Shown here: piece by piece, positions 18,178 through 27,265 of the stretch | Position numbering within the stretch: position 1 is the first letter of the stretch | Layout of the letters: the number at the start of each line of letters is the position of its first letter | Source: Fimbriimonadaceae bacterium | Lineage (GTDB): Bacteria; Armatimonadota; Fimbriimonadia; Fimbriimonadales; Fimbriimonadaceae | Reading direction: 5' to 3' | NCBI GenBank assembly: GCA_019638675.1 | Contig: JAHBTE010000001.1 | Span: 1,520,605-1,584,604 of the forward strand | DNA: 64,000 nucleotides | The notes under the pieces: model-generated | Seen by the model: the letters and a program-made list of their open reading frames with translations, nothing else | Databases searched by the model: none | Told to the model about the DNA's origin: nothing | Translations under genes and position numbers: made by a program

Positions 18178-19611
18178 ATGCCGTCCGAACCACGATCTGA
18201 AGCCCTCATTCAGGTTCGGGCGGTTTCAAAGTCTTACGGCGAAGTCCAAGCTTTAAAAACTGTTTCATTGGATTTTTTGCCGGGTGAAGTTCACGCGGTG
18301 TTAGGCGAGAACGGAGCCGGAAAATCCACCTTGATGGGAGTGCTTTCTGGATTCGTTGTGCCTGACCAAGGGGATGTTTTGTTCGACAGATCTCCGCTCC
18401 CAACTGGTCGCCCAGTTGAAATCCGTCAGCTTGGCGTGAAGATGGTTCACCAGCATTTCATGTTGGTGCCTCAGTTTTTGGTCTCGGAAAACCTAGCGTT
18501 AGGCGAAATCACGGGCAACTTGACGCCTCTTTCACTTGCTGAGCTCTCAAAATTGGCGACGGAAAAAGGGGCCGAACTTGGCTGGAATGTTGATCTTAAA
18601 AAGTTAGTTTTAGAGCTTCCCGTAGGTGCACAGCAACGAATTGAAATCCTCAAGGCTTTGGCAGGTGATTCTCGGGTGTTGATTCTGGATGAACCGACTG
18701 CCGTGCTCGGTCCAGATGAAATCAGAGATTTATTTGGCGTGCTCAGAAAACTCCGTGACGAAGGAATTGCTGTCATCCTGATCGCCCACAAACTCAGCGA
18801 AATCATGGCGGTCGCCGATCGTGTCACGGTTTTGCGAAAAGGCGAATTCATCGCGACTTCATCGATTGACGATACGAACGAAGCCCAACTTGCTGAGTGG
18901 ATGGTGGGAGATGTCCCCGAATTCACAAAAGATGGTGAACGCAGCTTTGGCGAAGTTTTGGTAAAAGCAGAAAAGTTATCGGTCGACGATGATCGCGGTG
19001 TTAAGGTCATTGATTCGGTGGACTTTGAAATCTTAGCCGGACAGATTTTAGGGCTGGGCGGTGTTGATGGCAACGGACAGATCGAGCTGGCTGAAGCGTT
19101 AGCCGGGGTAAGGGGTTATGAGGGCACTCTCAGATTGCCAGACCACGTTTCTTATATCCCACAAGACCGCCAAACCGATGGACTTGCACTCGGATTATCG
19201 GTAGCGGAAAACCTGATGCTAAGCGGTGTTCCGAGCGAATGTAAATGGGGATCATTCATTCGACCAGCTTTTGTTCGGGATTACGCCCAGCGCATGATTG
19301 CCGAATACGAAATCAAAGTCGGGAAGGAGACAGATACAGCGAACAGCCTAAGCGGGGGCAATCAACAAAAAATCGTCGTGGCTCGAAACTTGGCTCAGAA
19401 TCCTGATCTGATCATTGCGGTAAATCCGACGCGGGGGCTGGATATTCGAGCAACTGATTATGTTCACCGTCGACTGCGAGAAGCGGCGGAGCAGGGAGCC
19501 GCCGTGCTCCTGATTTCGACTGACCTGGACGAACTCTCTGCCTTAGCGGATGAAACTAAATATCTCCAATCGGGGGCAATAAACGACCAATTCTTGGTGG
19601 CAAACGCTTGA
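18178..19611 (+). CDS. ABC importer ATPase with two ABC domains (nucleoside type)
   Basis: 477 residues, a fused double ABC protein as in YufO/NupA and sugar importers. Domain 1 has Walker A GENGAGKST, Walker B VLILDEPTAVL and the switch His in LIAHKLSE. Domain 2 starts ILGLGGVDGNGQIELAEALA, where Walker A lacks the Lys (degenerate), yet has LSGGNQQK signature and Walker-B-like LIIAVNPTRGLD. This one-normal, one-degenerate pattern is usual for the family. It energises uptake with the permeases downstream; its stop overlaps the first permease. Confidence 0.9.
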   Translation: MPSEPRSEALIQVRAVSKSYGEVQALKTVSLDFLPGEVHAVLGENGAGKSTLMGVLSGFVVPDQGDVLFDRSPLPTGRPVEIRQLGVKMVHQHFMLVPQFLVSENLALGEITGNLTPLSLAELSKLATEKGAELGWNVDLKKLVLELPVGAQQRIEILKALAGDSRVLILDEPTAVLGPDEIRDLFGVLRKLRDEGIAVILIAHKLSEIMAVADRVTVLRKGEFIATSSIDDTNEAQLAEWMVGDVPEFTKDGERSFGEVLVKAEKLSVDDDRGVKVIDSVDFEILAGQILGLGGVDGNGQIELAEALAGVRGYEGTLRLPDHVSYIPQDRQTDGLALGLSVAENLMLSGVPSECKWGSFIRPAFVRDYAQRMIAEYEIKVGKETDTANSLSGGNQQKIVVARNLAQNPDLIIAVNPTRGLDIRATDYVHRRLREAAEQGAAVLLISTDLDELSALADETKYLQSGAINDQFLVANA

Positions 19612-20627
19612 AAGCAGTTGGTCGTTTTGTTTTCCTTGCGCTGGGGATGGTGGTAGTCCTCACGTTGACTTTTGCTGCCTTTGGGTTAGATGTTTCCGCG
19701 AGCCTGGCAATCATGTGGAAGGGCGCGTTTAGCGATAAAGTCGCGATCGCTCGAACTCTGGTGCGCGCTACTCCTCTTTGCCTCGCGGGTCTTGGAATCG
19801 TTGTCGCATGGCGAGCCGGAATGTATAACATCGGCGGGGAGGGCCAGTACGTTTTAGGCGGAATCGGTGGCGCGTTTTGCGCGAAATTCCTGTCCATACT
19901 CATGCCGAGCGTGCTTTCGATTTTTATCTTGCTGAGTGGAATAGTTTGTGGCGCTTTGTTCGGAGCACTGGCGGGCTGGCTCTACGTCAAGCGTGGAGTT
20001 CAGGTTGTGATCTCCACAATCTTATTGAATTTTCTTGCTTTGCTAACTCTAGAGTGGACACTCCGCGGCCCGCTTCAAGAATCAAAAAAACAAACATTCG
20101 TCACCGATACTTTGCCGAATGAAGTGATGCTCATGCGATTTGATTCCGGCACTGACTTGCACAGCGGAGTCTTTATCGCGCTAATCGCAACTGTGCTCAT
20201 TTGGGTTTTTCTGCGCTATACAATTCCTGGGTTTCATTTGAGGGTTGTGGGCGATTCTCCCGATGCGGCCCGCGCCAACAAACTTCCGGTCGGGGCAATC
20301 CAAATTCGGGCGATGGCGATCAGCGGTGGGTTATGCGGATTGGCGGGTTCAGTGGACTACGTTGGTCTGACTGGAAGGCTGGCGGATGGATATTCCCAAA
20401 ACTGGGGATTCATCGCGATTCCGGTGGCGTTGTTGGGCGGACTGACCCCAATTGGAACACTCGGAAGCGCCACTTACTTTGGCGCACTGTTTGCTGGATC
20501 AGAGGTTCTCAAACGTTCAACTCCGATTGGGAACAGCGTAGTTCCGGCGGTGCAGGGATTCGCGGTATTGGCCTACATTGCTATTCTGTGGGCACTCAAT
20601 AGAAAATCTCAGCGGAGGGCCGACTAA
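19608..20627 (+). CDS. ABC importer permease 1 (BPD_transp_2)
   Basis: 339 residues, about 9-10 hydrophobic helices. GMYNIGGEGQYVLGG is the coupling-helix signature of nucleoside/branched-chain-type permeases, and LTGRLADGYSQNWGFIAIPVALLGGLTPIGT is the conserved C-terminal loop-helix (here named in two adjacent parts). The start overlaps the ATPase stop by 4 bp and the end touches the second permease by 1 bp. Confidence 0.88.
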   Translation: MKAVGRFVFLALGMVVVLTLTFAAFGLDVSASLAIMWKGAFSDKVAIARTLVRATPLCLAGLGIVVAWRAGMYNIGGEGQYVLGGIGGAFCAKFLSILMPSVLSIFILLSGIVCGALFGALAGWLYVKRGVQVVISTILLNFLALLTLEWTLRGPLQESKKQTFVTDTLPNEVMLMRFDSGTDLHSGVFIALIATVLIWVFLRYTIPGFHLRVVGDSPDAARANKLPVGAIQIRAMAISGGLCGLAGSVDYVGLTGRLADGYSQNWGFIAIPVALLGGLTPIGTLGSATYFGALFAGSEVLKRSTPIGNSVVPAVQGFAVLAYIAILWALNRKSQRRAD

Positions 20628-21499
20628 TGGAAGCACTTGTTTGGTTTTTTCTGATCGCTCAGTTCACGGCGCCGGTTGCGTTTGCCGCTTTAGGAGAAAC
20701 AGTTGGGCAAAAAGCAGGTGTGCTCAATATTGGCTTGGAAGGCACTATTCTCGTCGCTTGTTATGCGGCGGTGGTTGCAAGTGCGGCGACCGGATCGTGG
20801 ATTATTGGTTTGCTTGCGGCTGTCCTGATTGGAGCAATTTTGAACTTGGTTCAGGGATTCTTTACGGTTGTGCTGGCGAGCGATCAAGTAGTCGCGGGCA
20901 CGGCGGTGAACTTGATCGGGCTTGGATTGACGAGCACCCTTTTTGATGCGGGTGTTGCCAGCGGGCAGAAGTTCAGCGGGGTCGCAGGTATCCCAAAACT
21001 ACCGCTAGGCATGGATTTACTTTTACTCTCCTTACCGATCTTCGCTTGGGGCGTGCATTGGTTATTGTTCCGAACTCAGTTCGGGCTTGCCTTACGGGGA
21101 GCCGGAGAATATCCACCGGCCGTTGAATCGGCTGGGTTTTCCGTGATTCGGTTACGGCTAATCGCCTTGCTCATCGGGGGAGTTTTTGCGGGGCTCGCTG
21201 GGGCATACCTCACGCTTGGAACCGCGAGTAGTTTTGCTCCCAACATGACCGCCGGACGCGGGTTTATCGCCATTGCCCTCGTCACGTTTGGGCGGTGGAA
21301 ACCCATGTGGGTGCTGGGGGCGAGCTTCCTCATCGGCATCCTAGATTGGCTTCAAGTGGCACTGCAAGGGCGATCAGCAATCCCGATCCAGTTCTTTATG
21401 GCATTGCCCTATGTTGTCGCACTCATTGTTTTGGTCGCTGTAGGCAAAGGGACACAGACCCCTCATAGTTTGGGATTAGCGTATCGTAGAGAGAAGTAG
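20627..21499 (+). CDS. ABC importer permease 2 (BPD_transp_2)
   Basis: 290 residues, about 8 membrane helices. It begins like its partner permeases (GETVGQKAGVLNIGLEGTIL contains the N-I-G-x-E-G coupling sequence), and MTAGRGFIAIALVTFGRWKP is the second conserved loop. It forms the heterodimeric channel with the preceding permease. The gene starts on the last base of that gene and is 4 bp from the tandem PTPS gene, which may therefore be cotranscribed. Confidence 0.88.
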   Translation: MEALVWFFLIAQFTAPVAFAALGETVGQKAGVLNIGLEGTILVACYAAVVASAATGSWIIGLLAAVLIGAILNLVQGFFTVVLASDQVVAGTAVNLIGLGLTSTLFDAGVASGQKFSGVAGIPKLPLGMDLLLLSLPIFAWGVHWLLFRTQFGLALRGAGEYPPAVESAGFSVIRLRLIALLIGGVFAGLAGAYLTLGTASSFAPNMTAGRGFIAIALVTFGRWKPMWVLGASFLIGILDWLQVALQGRSAIPIQFFMALPYVVALIVLVAVGKGTQTPHSLGLAYRREK

Positions 21500-21503
21500 C
21501 CCA

Positions 21504-22322
21504 ATGCCGCAAGTCACCCTTTCCCGAAAAGTCAGCTTTAGTAGTGGGCACCGTTATTGGTTACCTTTGCTCAACGAAGCCGCAAATAGGGAAGTGTTTG
21601 GTGAATGGGCTTCCAAATACAACCACGGACACAACTATGTGCTTTGGGTTTCGGCTCGCGGCCAAGTCAATGAATCCGACGGAATGGTTGTTAATATCAA
21701 ATGGATTGATGACATCTTAAAGGAGAGAGTTGTCGCCCGGTTTGACCAAAAAAGTATCAACGATGAGATTCCTGAATTTACGCACCAATCACCTTCGCTT
21801 GAGAATCTGCTTCGACATTTCCGCAATACCCTTCGCGATCTGCCGGGCGAAGTCGAACTCACAGCCCTGAAATTAGAAGAAACGCCGCTCTTGTACGGAG
21901 AGTGGCAATTAGAAAACGACATGATCACCATCACTCGCAGTTACGAATTTGCCGCCTCGCATCGGCTCGATGTTCCAGATCTTGGGCATGAAGAAAATGT
22001 GCGGTTATTTGGCAAATGCAACAACCCTAACGGGCATGGTCACAACTACGTTTTGGAGGTCACGGTTAGCGGGGAAATCGCAGAGCCTTCCGGAATGATG
22101 GTAGACCTCGGTGAACTCGATGAGGTTGTGAATCGTGAAGTTGTAGACCGATACGATCACAAGAATTTGGATAAGGATATTCCCGAATTTAGCGGCAAAA
22201 ACACAACGAGCGAAGTGGTGGGATTAACGATATTTGATCGGCTAAAAGAAGCTGTACCGGGGCAGTTAGAACGAATTCGGCTGTATGAAACCGCTCGGAA
22301 TATGTTCGAGGTTTCTCGTTGA
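21504..22322 (+). CDS. Tandem 6-pyruvoyltetrahydropterin synthase/QueD-like protein
   Basis: 272 residues holding two PTPS domains (about 1-135 and 140-272). Domain 2 is eukaryote-like: His153, CNNPNGHGHNY (Cys172, His178, His180) and YDHKNLDKDIPEF, with zinc ligands and the catalytic Cys and Asp-His pair. Domain 1 keeps the zinc histidines (SSGH16, HGH41-43) but has Trp35 in place of Cys and DQKS in place of DHKN, so it is probably inactive. The reaction is dihydroneopterin triphosphate to 6-pyruvoyltetrahydropterin, or the QueD variant. It overlaps the SDR gene by 4 bp. Confidence 0.85.
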   Translation: MPQVTLSRKVSFSSGHRYWLPLLNEAANREVFGEWASKYNHGHNYVLWVSARGQVNESDGMVVNIKWIDDILKERVVARFDQKSINDEIPEFTHQSPSLENLLRHFRNTLRDLPGEVELTALKLEETPLLYGEWQLENDMITITRSYEFAASHRLDVPDLGHEENVRLFGKCNNPNGHGHNYVLEVTVSGEIAEPSGMMVDLGELDEVVNREVVDRYDHKNLDKDIPEFSGKNTTSEVVGLTIFDRLKEAVPGQLERIRLYETARNMFEVSR

Positions 22323-23020
22323 AAACAGTTCTGATCTCCGGTGCAAGTAGTGGAATCGGGGCCGAACTTGCATTGATCCTTTCCAAGCAGGGCCATCACT
22401 TAATTCTCACTGCTCGACGTGACCACCTCCTCCGCGAACTGGCGGTGCAATGCGAATCCAACGGTGCGGCATCGGTGGGGTTTATCGTTGGTGACGTATG
22501 CGATGTTGCGGCGAACCCCAAGGTCAAAGAATTCGTACGATCAGGCGGCGAGCCAGTCTTGATTAACAACGCGGGAATGGCGCAGTTTGGCGATTATGCC
22601 GAAACCCGATGGGACGACCACGCAGCACAGATTGAAACCAATTTGGTCGGAACAATGAAACTCACCCATGCGGTTCTGCCGGCAATGCTGGAACACAAAT
22701 CTGGGTTGATCGTAAACGTGCTCAGCATTGCGGCGAAGCACGTTTTTAGCGGAGCCGCGGTTTATTCCGCGACTAAGGCAGGAATTCTCCAATTCGGAAA
22801 CTCATTGCGGGAAGAGTATCGCCGGTCAGGGATTCGGCTTACTAATATCCTCCCCGGGGCGGTGAATACACCTCTTTGGGATAGCCAAGGGTTCAGCCCG
22901 CCAACGGAAAAAATGCTTTCGGCAGTTTCGGTCGCACAGACGATAGCCGATGTGATTGCTCTGCCCGCAGATCGGGTTGTAGATGAAATCACTCTTACGC
23001 CTCCAGATGGAATTCTGTGA
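22319..23020 (+). CDS. Short-chain dehydrogenase/reductase, possibly sepiapterin-reductase-like
   Basis: 233 residues of classical SDR. GASSGIG (residues 8-14) binds NADP(H), with TARR after strand 2 favouring NADP; NNAG at 83-86; catalytic Ser136, Tyr149, Lys153. The 4-bp overlap with the tandem PTPS gene suggests it works on a pterin, i.e. the sepiapterin reductase step of tetrahydrobiopterin synthesis. That is inference from context; the sequence alone supports only a generic SDR. Confidence 0.85.
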   Translation: MKTVLISGASSGIGAELALILSKQGHHLILTARRDHLLRELAVQCESNGAASVGFIVGDVCDVAANPKVKEFVRSGGEPVLINNAGMAQFGDYAETRWDDHAAQIETNLVGTMKLTHAVLPAMLEHKSGLIVNVLSIAAKHVFSGAAVYSATKAGILQFGNSLREEYRRSGIRLTNILPGAVNTPLWDSQGFSPPTEKMLSAVSVAQTIADVIALPADRVVDEITLTPPDGIL

Positions 23021-23108
23021 GGAAGTTATTTGAGATTTATAGCAATTCAGGGTTGAGAATAATTTCTGAGTGATTTGCCGGAGTGAACGTGTAACATAGG
23101 TTCACTCT

Positions 23109-24377
23109 ATGGACTTAACCGCAGAATCTGGAAACTGGGGAGCCGCGAAGAAGTTTCGCCTAATTATTCGTGAGCAAGGTCAAGCGCGAGAAATGGGGGG
23201 CAACGAAATGTCTCTCGCGGTTGGAATTGTTGACAACATCATGATGAACGCGCTTGATACACGAACAAGCGACATCCACCTTCAACCAGAACGTGACCAA
23301 CTTCGGATACGTTTCCGTCAAGACGGGGTTCTCCACGAGAACGGTCAACTTCCTCCCGAACAAGCAACCAACGTTTTAGCCCGTCTCAAGTTGTCTGCTG
23401 GGATGCGAATTGACGAGCAACGCGAACCGCAAGATGGACGGATTGACATGGAGTACAACGGGCGTCGGCTCAGTGCTCGTGCCAGCTGCGTGCCTTGTCT
23501 AAACGGCGAAAAGTTTGTTATGCGGCTCCTCGACCCGCAGGCGATGAAAGTTGATCTTGAATCGCTTGGGATGCAGCCAGAAACTCAATCAAAGTGGGTG
23601 CAGTCGATCCAGGTTCCTTACGGATTAATCTTGGTTACTGGTCCAACTGGTAGTGGTAAGACATCTACGTTGTACGCGTCGCTCAACAAACTTGATTCCA
23701 AAACGCGCAACATCGTCACGGTTGAAGACCCAATTGAATACGAGTTCGATACCAATATCGCTCAGGTGCAGGTCACGGAAAAAACGCCGTTCCCTCGGGT
23801 TATGAAAGCCTTCCTCCGTCAAGACCCTGACGTTATGATGGTCGGTGAAATCCGCGATCCTGAATCACTCAAAATTGCGATTCAAGCTGGTCTTACCGGT
23901 CACCTTGTTATGAGCACCCTGCACACGAACAACGCTCTCGAAGCGATTGGTCGTATGGTGGACATGGGAGCAGAATGGTATTTGATCTCCGGTGTTACGG
24001 TTGCGATCATGGCGCAACGACTTGTTCGACGAAACTGCCCTAAATGCAGTGAGCCGTTCCCATATCCACGCGAAGAACTTGAAATGATCGGCATCACCGC
24101 AGAGCATATGGCGGGTGCAAATCTGCTCAAGGGTAAAGGTTGCCCCGAGTGCCGAGGGTCAGGATTCAAAGGTCGACAAGGAATCTTTGAGCTTGTCGTT
24201 GGAACGCGGGATATTAAACAGGCGATTTCAAATCAAGCTGACTATCCAGAGCTTCTAGCCATCGCTCGTGAACAAGGATTCTTCACGATGATTGAAGACG
24301 GACGAAAGAAAGTGCTTGCCGGCATTACTACTCCGGATGAAGTTGCAAAAGCTGTTCTCACACAAGCGGTCGAGTGA
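23109..24377 (+). CDS. GspE/PilB-type secretion ATPase without N-terminal domain
   Basis: 422 residues. The N2-like domain with SDIHLQPERDQLRIRFRQDG leads to the core: Walker A GPTGSGKTS (~179-187), Asp box VTVEDPIEYEF, Walker B DPDVMMVGEIRD, His box GHLVMSTLHTN, and a tetra-Cys zinc module (CPKC then CPEC) typical of GspE/PilB and absent from PilT. The usual N1 domain that docks on GspL/PilM is missing, so the protein is ~150 residues shorter than PilB. No pilus or type II genes are nearby. A TAACAT box is 11 nt before the ATG. Confidence 0.9.
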   Translation: MDLTAESGNWGAAKKFRLIIREQGQAREMGGNEMSLAVGIVDNIMMNALDTRTSDIHLQPERDQLRIRFRQDGVLHENGQLPPEQATNVLARLKLSAGMRIDEQREPQDGRIDMEYNGRRLSARASCVPCLNGEKFVMRLLDPQAMKVDLESLGMQPETQSKWVQSIQVPYGLILVTGPTGSGKTSTLYASLNKLDSKTRNIVTVEDPIEYEFDTNIAQVQVTEKTPFPRVMKAFLRQDPDVMMVGEIRDPESLKIAIQAGLTGHLVMSTLHTNNALEAIGRMVDMGAEWYLISGVTVAIMAQRLVRRNCPKCSEPFPYPREELEMIGITAEHMAGANLLKGKGCPECRGSGFKGRQGIFELVVGTRDIKQAISNQADYPELLAIAREQGFFTMIEDGRKKVLAGITTPDEVAKAVLTQAVE

Positions 24378-24389
24378 TAAGATAAGGAT

Positions 24390-25631
24390 ATGAAAGGAAA
24401 GTTGCTGCGATACTTGATGCTGGCAGTGATCTCTGTCGCAGGTGCTTTTGCAGTGATTTTCCTTACTCGAGGTTATGAAGGCTATGCCCTAGATCGAGAA
24501 ATTATTGGTATCCCCGCTGAGAAAGTCGGAGAGCGAAGGGCAAGCATCGAAAAATATGGGATTTCACTCAATAATAAGATTGAGGGCACTAATCCAAGAG
24601 TTTTAGTTACTTCGATTTCGGATTCTGATTGGGCAAAGAAGTACGAAACAAAGCTGGCATCTGCAAGCATGGGCGCAGAGTTGGTTGCATCGAGTGACAT
24701 AAAAGAATTGCTTTGGAAGGAAGTTGCCGCGCCTCCAGCAGATTCCTATAAGTGGCCGGATCGGTATGACTTTAATGTGAGAAATGTTGAACGCAATACG
24801 CAGCGGGCGGCAGGTTCTATTGATCAATGGATCTCAAGCAGGTTAGCGGTTGGTGATTACGATGCCGCTATTTCTGGATTAGAATGGCTGGATCGGTTTT
24901 CGCAGATATTGGCGCGTAGCCCTGACGAGAATGCCCTTGTGTTATGGTTTGCCGTGAACTTAGATGTGTTACGAATTATTGAGCGCATAAAGTCTGAAGG
25001 TGCTCTTACACCAGAGCGGCTCGCTAAGATACAGCCAATGCTAAGTCACGAAAACCGAGCGATAGACTATCAGAGGGTGGTCTACCAAAAAATACGAGAG
25101 TCCGTAGCTACCACTCGTGCCCTTCCTCTACTTAATGAGGATGATATCTATTCGCTGATCGTGGACAAAGATGATCAGGTTGTTCCCAAATTTGATAGCA
25201 AAACATTGCTTGCAATTGAATCAAAGCTTCTCTCGGTTTGGGAGAAAGTTATTCCAATTGCTAGTGATATGAATCACAACTCCGAAGAAATAGGCATTGA
25301 AATTGATCGAGTTGTGGAGGCTAATCAAAAGTCTATGAAGGCCAGTGATTTTATGATTCAAGCCATACCGGATTCCTTCGAGCAATTTGGTCGCATCGTG
25401 TTTCGAATAACTCAGGCCAAGGCGATCATGAATTATTGGATTGTTGGCAACATCGAGCCCGGAACCTCTACTATTGGTACAGGTAAGGATAGGGTGGTTA
25501 TTGAAGTAGAGGATCGAGGAAGAGACTGGGTAATTACTAGTAAAGCACCATATGCGGGATTGGGGTTCCGCGAGAACAGAGGACTTGAAATTAATCAATC
25601 TGAAGGTGCTCAACTCCTAGTAGCTAAATAA
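24390..25631 (+). CDS. Single-pass membrane-anchored protein of unknown function
   Basis: 413 residues. An N-terminal anchor (LLRYLMLAVISVAGAFAVIF) is followed by a mostly helical, polar domain of ~390 residues with no motif I recognise. The anchor lacks a clear cleavage site, so the domain probably faces the periplasm. It starts 12 bp after the ATPase gene; TAAGAT precedes the ATG by 6 nt. A link to the ATPase is possible but unproven. Confidence 0.65.
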   Translation: MKGKLLRYLMLAVISVAGAFAVIFLTRGYEGYALDREIIGIPAEKVGERRASIEKYGISLNNKIEGTNPRVLVTSISDSDWAKKYETKLASASMGAELVASSDIKELLWKEVAAPPADSYKWPDRYDFNVRNVERNTQRAAGSIDQWISSRLAVGDYDAAISGLEWLDRFSQILARSPDENALVLWFAVNLDVLRIIERIKSEGALTPERLAKIQPMLSHENRAIDYQRVVYQKIRESVATTRALPLLNEDDIYSLIVDKDDQVVPKFDSKTLLAIESKLLSVWEKVIPIASDMNHNSEEIGIEIDRVVEANQKSMKASDFMIQAIPDSFEQFGRIVFRITQAKAIMNYWIVGNIEPGTSTIGTGKDRVVIEVEDRGRDWVITSKAPYAGLGFRENRGLEINQSEGAQLLVAK

Positions 25632-25671
25632 GATCGTTCGAAAATCAAAAGCAATCGGGTAAGTTACAAAC

Positions 25672-26085
25672 ATGAGCAGAGCAGGGCAATTATCAATTGG
25701 CAGTAAGGTCAACGGACATCAAATTGGTGCAATTGCACTTATGGCTTTAGTGCTAGCGATTGGTCTTGCCGTGAAACTTGATCGCGCTCCCAGCTTTTTC
25801 GAGTTAGTACTTGACCCAATTCGATTGCTCGTGCCACTTTCGCTGCTCGCCGTCACTCAGCTAAGAAAAAAGATCGGCGTTTCACGAAGATTTGCCCTCA
25901 TGGGAGTTGCTTGTGTGGGGCTGACAATTGCTTCGGAACTGCTGCGTGGTGTTGGCGGCAACGTACTTTTAGTTGGTGCTTTCGCAATCTACGTGTGGCT
26001 TCTTGCAAACTGCCGAGTGAAGGGCAATGTCGATTCCGGAGTTGCTGGATTAGCTCTTTGCCTCATCATGGCTCCGATTTTCTAG
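25672..26085 (+). CDS. Small integral membrane protein
   Basis: 137 residues with four hydrophobic segments (about residues 20-35, 45-62, 75-95 and 100-135) separated by short basic loops (QLRKKIGVSRR). No family recognised. Located between the anchored protein and the dNTPase gene; it has its own TAAGTT-like box close to the ATG. Confidence 0.6.
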   Translation: MSRAGQLSIGSKVNGHQIGAIALMALVLAIGLAVKLDRAPSFFELVLDPIRLLVPLSLLAVTQLRKKIGVSRRFALMGVACVGLTIASELLRGVGGNVLLVGAFAIYVWLLANCRVKGNVDSGVAGLALCLIMAPIF

Positions 26086-26143
26086 ACTCTGTTCAACCAG
26101 GCCCCGGTGCGAGGTGCCACGGTGCTTCGTCGTAACTAGTGGT

Positions 26144-27178
26144 TTGACTATTCGCGAAGAAACGGAAGCATGGGAGGAGAAAACTCTTTCGCCACGGGCG
26201 ATGCTGGCAAAAAATAGCGCAGGGCGATTGCGTAGTGAAGAGCTTGACCCGGTTCGAACCTGCTTCCAACGAGACCGTGACCGAATTCTCCACTCCAAAC
26301 CGTTCCGCCGACTGAAGCACAAAACTCAGGTGTTTATCGAACCAGTAGGGGATCACTACCGAACTCGCCTAACACACTCCCTAGAAGTTGCCCAAGTGGC
26401 GCGCACGATTGGCAGAGCTTTACGGCTCAATGAGGATTTAATTGAAGCTATTGCTTTGGGCCACGATGTAGGTCATCCCCCATTCGGTCATGCAGGCGAG
26501 CACGCGATTGATGAGACTCTGAAGGAATGTTTTGCCGGGGTTGAACGTGCACCTACCGAGTTTCGGCATTACGACCACTCCATGAGGATCGTTGATGTTC
26601 TTGCGGATATGAACTTGACGCATGAAGTAAGGGCAGGAATCGGTGGACATAGCAAGGGTCGTAAAGATTTGAGTGCGGCAGATGGCTTGGTGACGAGCAC
26701 ACTCGAAGCCGCAGTTGTTCGGATCAGCGACCGGATCGCTTATTTGAATCATGATCTGGACGATGCGCTGAGAAGCGGTGTGATAACTGAAATACCTTCG
26801 CGATTTTTGGGAATCGGAAAGACTCATGGCAAGCGCATCAGTGCGATGGTTCAGGATGCGATCAACTGCAGTCGAGATCAGGATTCGATCACTCTTTCTC
26901 CACAAATGTTAAGCATCATGAACGACCTCAAAGAGTGGCTCTTTGAAAACGTTTATCTAGTTGAGCCGCACCCGATGGATCAGGTTCGCAAAGCAAAACG
27001 GATTATTCGTGAGTTGTTGATTCACTATGCGATTCCTGGCAACCTTCCAGAAGGTTTTGTTGGGATTCAGGGTGCAGTTGATTACGTGGCCGGGATGACG
27101 GATCGTTTTGCAATCAAAAAGTACCAAGACCTTTTCATCCCAACTGAATTCAGTGACTTTGTCGCAAATGTTCGTTAG
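26144..27178 (+). CDS. dgt: Deoxyguanosinetriphosphate triphosphohydrolase-like protein
   Basis: About 344 residues. The HD-domain metal ligands are seen as RLTHSLEVAQ (His), GHDVGHPPFGHAGE (His-Asp and the extra HPPFGH typical of dGTPases) and RISDRIAYLNHDLDDA (Asp). It hydrolyses dNTPs to deoxynucleoside and triphosphate. TTG 26144 yields LTIREETEAWEEKTLSPRA, matching the family N-terminus; GTG 26114 is the upstream alternative. No strong ribosome-binding site helps decide. Confidence 0.88.
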   Translation: MTIREETEAWEEKTLSPRAMLAKNSAGRLRSEELDPVRTCFQRDRDRILHSKPFRRLKHKTQVFIEPVGDHYRTRLTHSLEVAQVARTIGRALRLNEDLIEAIALGHDVGHPPFGHAGEHAIDETLKECFAGVERAPTEFRHYDHSMRIVDVLADMNLTHEVRAGIGGHSKGRKDLSAADGLVTSTLEAAVVRISDRIAYLNHDLDDALRSGVITEIPSRFLGIGKTHGKRISAMVQDAINCSRDQDSITLSPQMLSIMNDLKEWLFENVYLVEPHPMDQVRKAKRIIRELLIHYAIPGNLPEGFVGIQGAVDYVAGMTDRFAIKKYQDLFIPTEFSDFVANVR

Positions 27179-27265
27179 GTGCGCTAATTGTGCGTCGGCT
27201 ATACTCCTATATTAACAGTGATTGGTTGACCCCAACGGCGTCGGTTAACCCCAAGATTCCGCTGT

